Below, in pieces: positions 62,169 to 64,000 of a stretch of DNA of 64,000 bases (the first letter of the stretch is position 1; the number at the start of each line of letters is the position of its first letter). The notes under the pieces were generated by a model, which searched no databases, had not been told where the DNA came from, and saw only the letters and a program-made list of their open reading frames with translations. The stretch comes from Neoroseomonas soli (lineage in GTDB: Bacteria; Pseudomonadota; Alphaproteobacteria; Acetobacterales; Acetobacteraceae), in assembly GCF_018129065.1 (NCBI RefSeq), contig NZ_JAAEDM010000008.1, positions 1 to 64,000 of the forward strand. The letters run 5' to 3'. The translations under genes and the position numbers were made by a program.

Positions 62169-63851
62169 CTAGAGCACCATCCGGGTCAGAAACGGCATGA
62201 TGTGGGCCGCTACGTCGTCGTAGGCCTCCTCGCTTAGTAGGCGGTTCCTCCCCTGCCCGACGCGGACGATGGTCGCCTCCTCACCGGACACACCGACCGC
62301 CTCTTCCACGGCCAGGATGAGCTGGCTGTCGTTCGGACGGTCCCTGACCAGGAACTGGATCATCGCCGGGAGGTGCTCTCGGTCCTGGCCCTGCTGGTTG
62401 GGCGCATCGACCACGATGGGGCAGAACGTCGCCGAGCCGTACTCGCGCGCGGTGTGGAGGAACGCGTAGTAGTAGGCCGCCAGGCCGCGAGGCCCCTCGC
62501 TGCCGCGCGCCCGGGGCGGCAAGGTGATCGAACTGCCACTGTGCAGCCCGACGTCGAGCCGCTGTGCCGCGCGACTGAGGTGGCTGGCGAAGCAGGCCTC
62601 GATCGACCGGGAGCGCTTCCGGTCCAGCGCCCGGTTCATCTCGGCGACCATCTCGTCGATCCGCGCCGTGAGCTGCCCGATCTGGGTCTCAGCCTCCTCG
62701 ATCCGCCGGCGAAGGATGCGGGTCGCCGAGTTCCGGCCCTCGGCCGCGACGACGTCGCCCAGGCTGATGTCGCGGCGCCTCACCGAGAGCACGGCCTGCA
62801 CGCGCGTGATCGCCTCGGCGACCGCGGCGACGTTCGACTGCACCTTTTCGATCTCGGTGCTCGTCTTGCGGATCTCCTCCTGCGCCTTCTGCGCCACCGC
62901 CGTTAGAGTGTCGCCATCGGACGCGATCTTGAAGCGCGCTGCGATGTCGTTGGAGTAGTGCTCGCCGCAGCTCGGGCATTCCACGTCGACCGGCTGATGC
63001 GTCGCGCTGGCGAACACCTCGTCCAGCTCGGCTAGCGCCGCCTTGGCGACGGCGAGCTGCGCCGACCAGAGCGAGCGCACATCGGCAAGCTCGGCCAGCT
63101 TCTCCCGATGCTCGACCTCGCGCTCGTGCAGGCGTTGGCTCTCGGCCACCAAGCGTGCCGTCTCATCTGCAAAGTCGTCCAGCGTCAGGTGTAGCCCCGC
63201 ATCGGGACTCGCCTGCTCAAGGTGGGACACGGCGTCAACTAGGCCGCGCCGGCGCTGCTGCACTTCGCCGAGTTCCCGCTTCGTCTTCTCGCGCTCGGCC
63301 AGGGCCACGTAGTATTCGTTTGGCTTGAGGCCGGAGTGGTAATCCGCCAGGACCCGCGCCGAATCCGAGAGGTACATGCCTTTGAACGGCGTCCAGGCGG
63401 AGTTCCAGCTCTTGTCCTGGTCGACGTAGTACGGCGCGAAGGCATAAGCCGGAGGGGGCACGACAACGTCGTCGCGCTTGTCGGTCATTAGCAGGCGGAA
63501 ATCGAGCAGCTCGGCCAGGTGTGGCGCCAGCTCCGATGAGACCGAGCTGGTCTGGAAATGTCCGGGGCCCGCCCCGTCGAAGATCGCGTACGTGCCGGCG
63601 GACTTCACGATGGTCCGCACCACGCCATCGATGGCGAACTCGACCGCCGAGACCACCCGCTCCGACTTCCAGTTGTCGTCGATGCGATGCGGCTCCGCGC
63701 CGAAGGTGTCATACAGGCTTTTCAGGAGCGCGGACTTGCCGAACCCGTTCGGGGCTTGGATCACCGTCGCGCCCGGATTGAACTCCATCGTCAGGGCCCG
63801 GCGTCTCTCGCGTGAGAGAAGAAAGACCTTTTGAAACTTCATCGTGCGCAC
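62169..63851 (-). CDS. SMC/Rad50-like ATPase with zinc hook
   Basis: A 560-residue protein. The N-terminal Walker A is APNGFGKSA (33-41), with a central coiled coil (about 180-280 and 300-400), a CPSCGEHY zinc-hook motif (C292, C295) and a C-terminal ATPase half with Walker B/D-loop-like IVVDAPNQQGQD. The order matches Rad50/SMC-type and related ATPases, but it is only about half the usual length. A GGGGGA site seven bases before the GTG at 63851 supports this start. It is coupled to a further gene whose 3' end enters the window, which suggests a two-gene system, possibly DNA repair or phage defence. Neither is shown. Confidence 0.75.
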   Translation of the reverse strand: MRTMKFQKVFLLSRERRRALTMEFNPGATVIQAPNGFGKSALLKSLYDTFGAEPHRIDDNWKSERVVSAVEFAIDGVVRTIVKSAGTYAIFDGAGPGHFQTSSVSSELAPHLAELLDFRLLMTDKRDDVVVPPPAYAFAPYYVDQDKSWNSAWTPFKGMYLSDSARVLADYHSGLKPNEYYVALAEREKTKRELGEVQQRRRGLVDAVSHLEQASPDAGLHLTLDDFADETARLVAESQRLHEREVEHREKLAELADVRSLWSAQLAVAKAALAELDEVFASATHQPVDVECPSCGEHYSNDIAARFKIASDGDTLTAVAQKAQEEIRKTSTEIEKVQSNVAAVAEAITRVQAVLSVRRRDISLGDVVAAEGRNSATRILRRRIEEAETQIGQLTARIDEMVAEMNRALDRKRSRSIEACFASHLSRAAQRLDVGLHSGSSITLPPRARGSEGPRGLAAYYYAFLHTAREYGSATFCPIVVDAPNQQGQDREHLPAMIQFLVRDRPNDSQLILAVEEAVGVSGEEATIVRVGQGRNRLLSEEAYDDVAAHIMPFLTRMVL

Positions 63852-63901
63852 GACGCCGTCCCCCGAGGCTTAGCAACAACCGCCGCAGGCCATAATCGCG
63901 G

Positions 63902-64000
63902 TCACTGGCCATTCACTGCATCGAACGCTTCGACGAGAAGCGCCGCCTCCCACGTCAGATCATCGTAAGCCGCCTTGAGGTCGGGATCCACTTGGCCGGC
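63902..64000 (-). CDS. 3' end of an unidentified gene (cut by window edge)
   Basis: The last 32 codons of a minus-strand gene enter at the right edge (AGQVDPDLKAAYDDLTWEAA, then LLVEAFDAVNGQ) and stop 51 bases before the ATPase start. It is the likely partner of the ATPase in an operon. Too little is visible to name it. Confidence 0.5.
   Translation of the reverse strand, partial: AGQVDPDLKAAYDDLTWEAALLVEAFDAVNGQ

Noticed and set aside
1-64000. tRNA, rRNA or CRISPR array
   Set aside because: No cloverleaf, rRNA-like or regularly spaced repeat-spacer pattern was seen on either strand.

Overview
The window is high-GC bacterial DNA with dense, overlapping genes. The codon use, the multiheme cytochrome/sulfatase locus and the prophage gene types suggest an alphaproteobacterium, most likely Acetobacteraceae (Roseomonas-like). 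That placement is inferred from protein flavour, not from a marker gene. No rRNA, tRNA or CRISPR array was seen.

Left edge (1-2767): a single-chain restriction-modification protein with an HsdR-type N-terminal nuclease fold, an N6-adenine methylase and one target-recognition domain, followed by the first codons of another gene. Next, on the minus strand, comes a translationally coupled four-gene serine-recombinase cassette (5449 to 2996). It looks like the integration module of the prophage that fills 5.5-44.2 kb.

The prophage is a lambda-like siphovirus transcribed rightward. It has an unrecognised two-gene module with a winged-helix regulator (5572-7732), a sigma-like protein, and a replication/recombination block: Sak4-like ATPase, a ssDNA-binding-like protein, SF2 helicase, Cas4-like nuclease, primase-ATPase and RuvC-like resolvase. 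It also has two tandem ParB-domain DNA methylases, terminase, portal, a fused protease-capsid protein, a lysis cassette placed inside the head genes, and head-tail and tail genes. The tail genes include a frameshifted tail chaperone, a tape measure and a beta-helix tail spike. A MazF/Phd-type toxin-antitoxin pair sits backwards among the tail genes. Two repeat clusters stand out: six copies of an 11-mer after the primase-ATPase gene (candidate replication origin) and octamers before the methylases.

Right of the phage (44.4-64 kb) there are two paralogous lipoproteins with an outer-membrane barrel, DUF2252 and an AraC regulator. These are followed by a locus with two secreted arylsulfatases (49.8 and 58.4 kb) that share a 16-bp upstream element. 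Between the sulfatases lie a membrane protein, an eight-heme cytochrome with TPRs, a secreted protein made of DPRGxx hexapeptide repeats and an outer-membrane protein. The window ends with an AT-hook/zinc-ribbon protein and a zinc-hook SMC-like ATPase coupled to a gene that runs off the edge.
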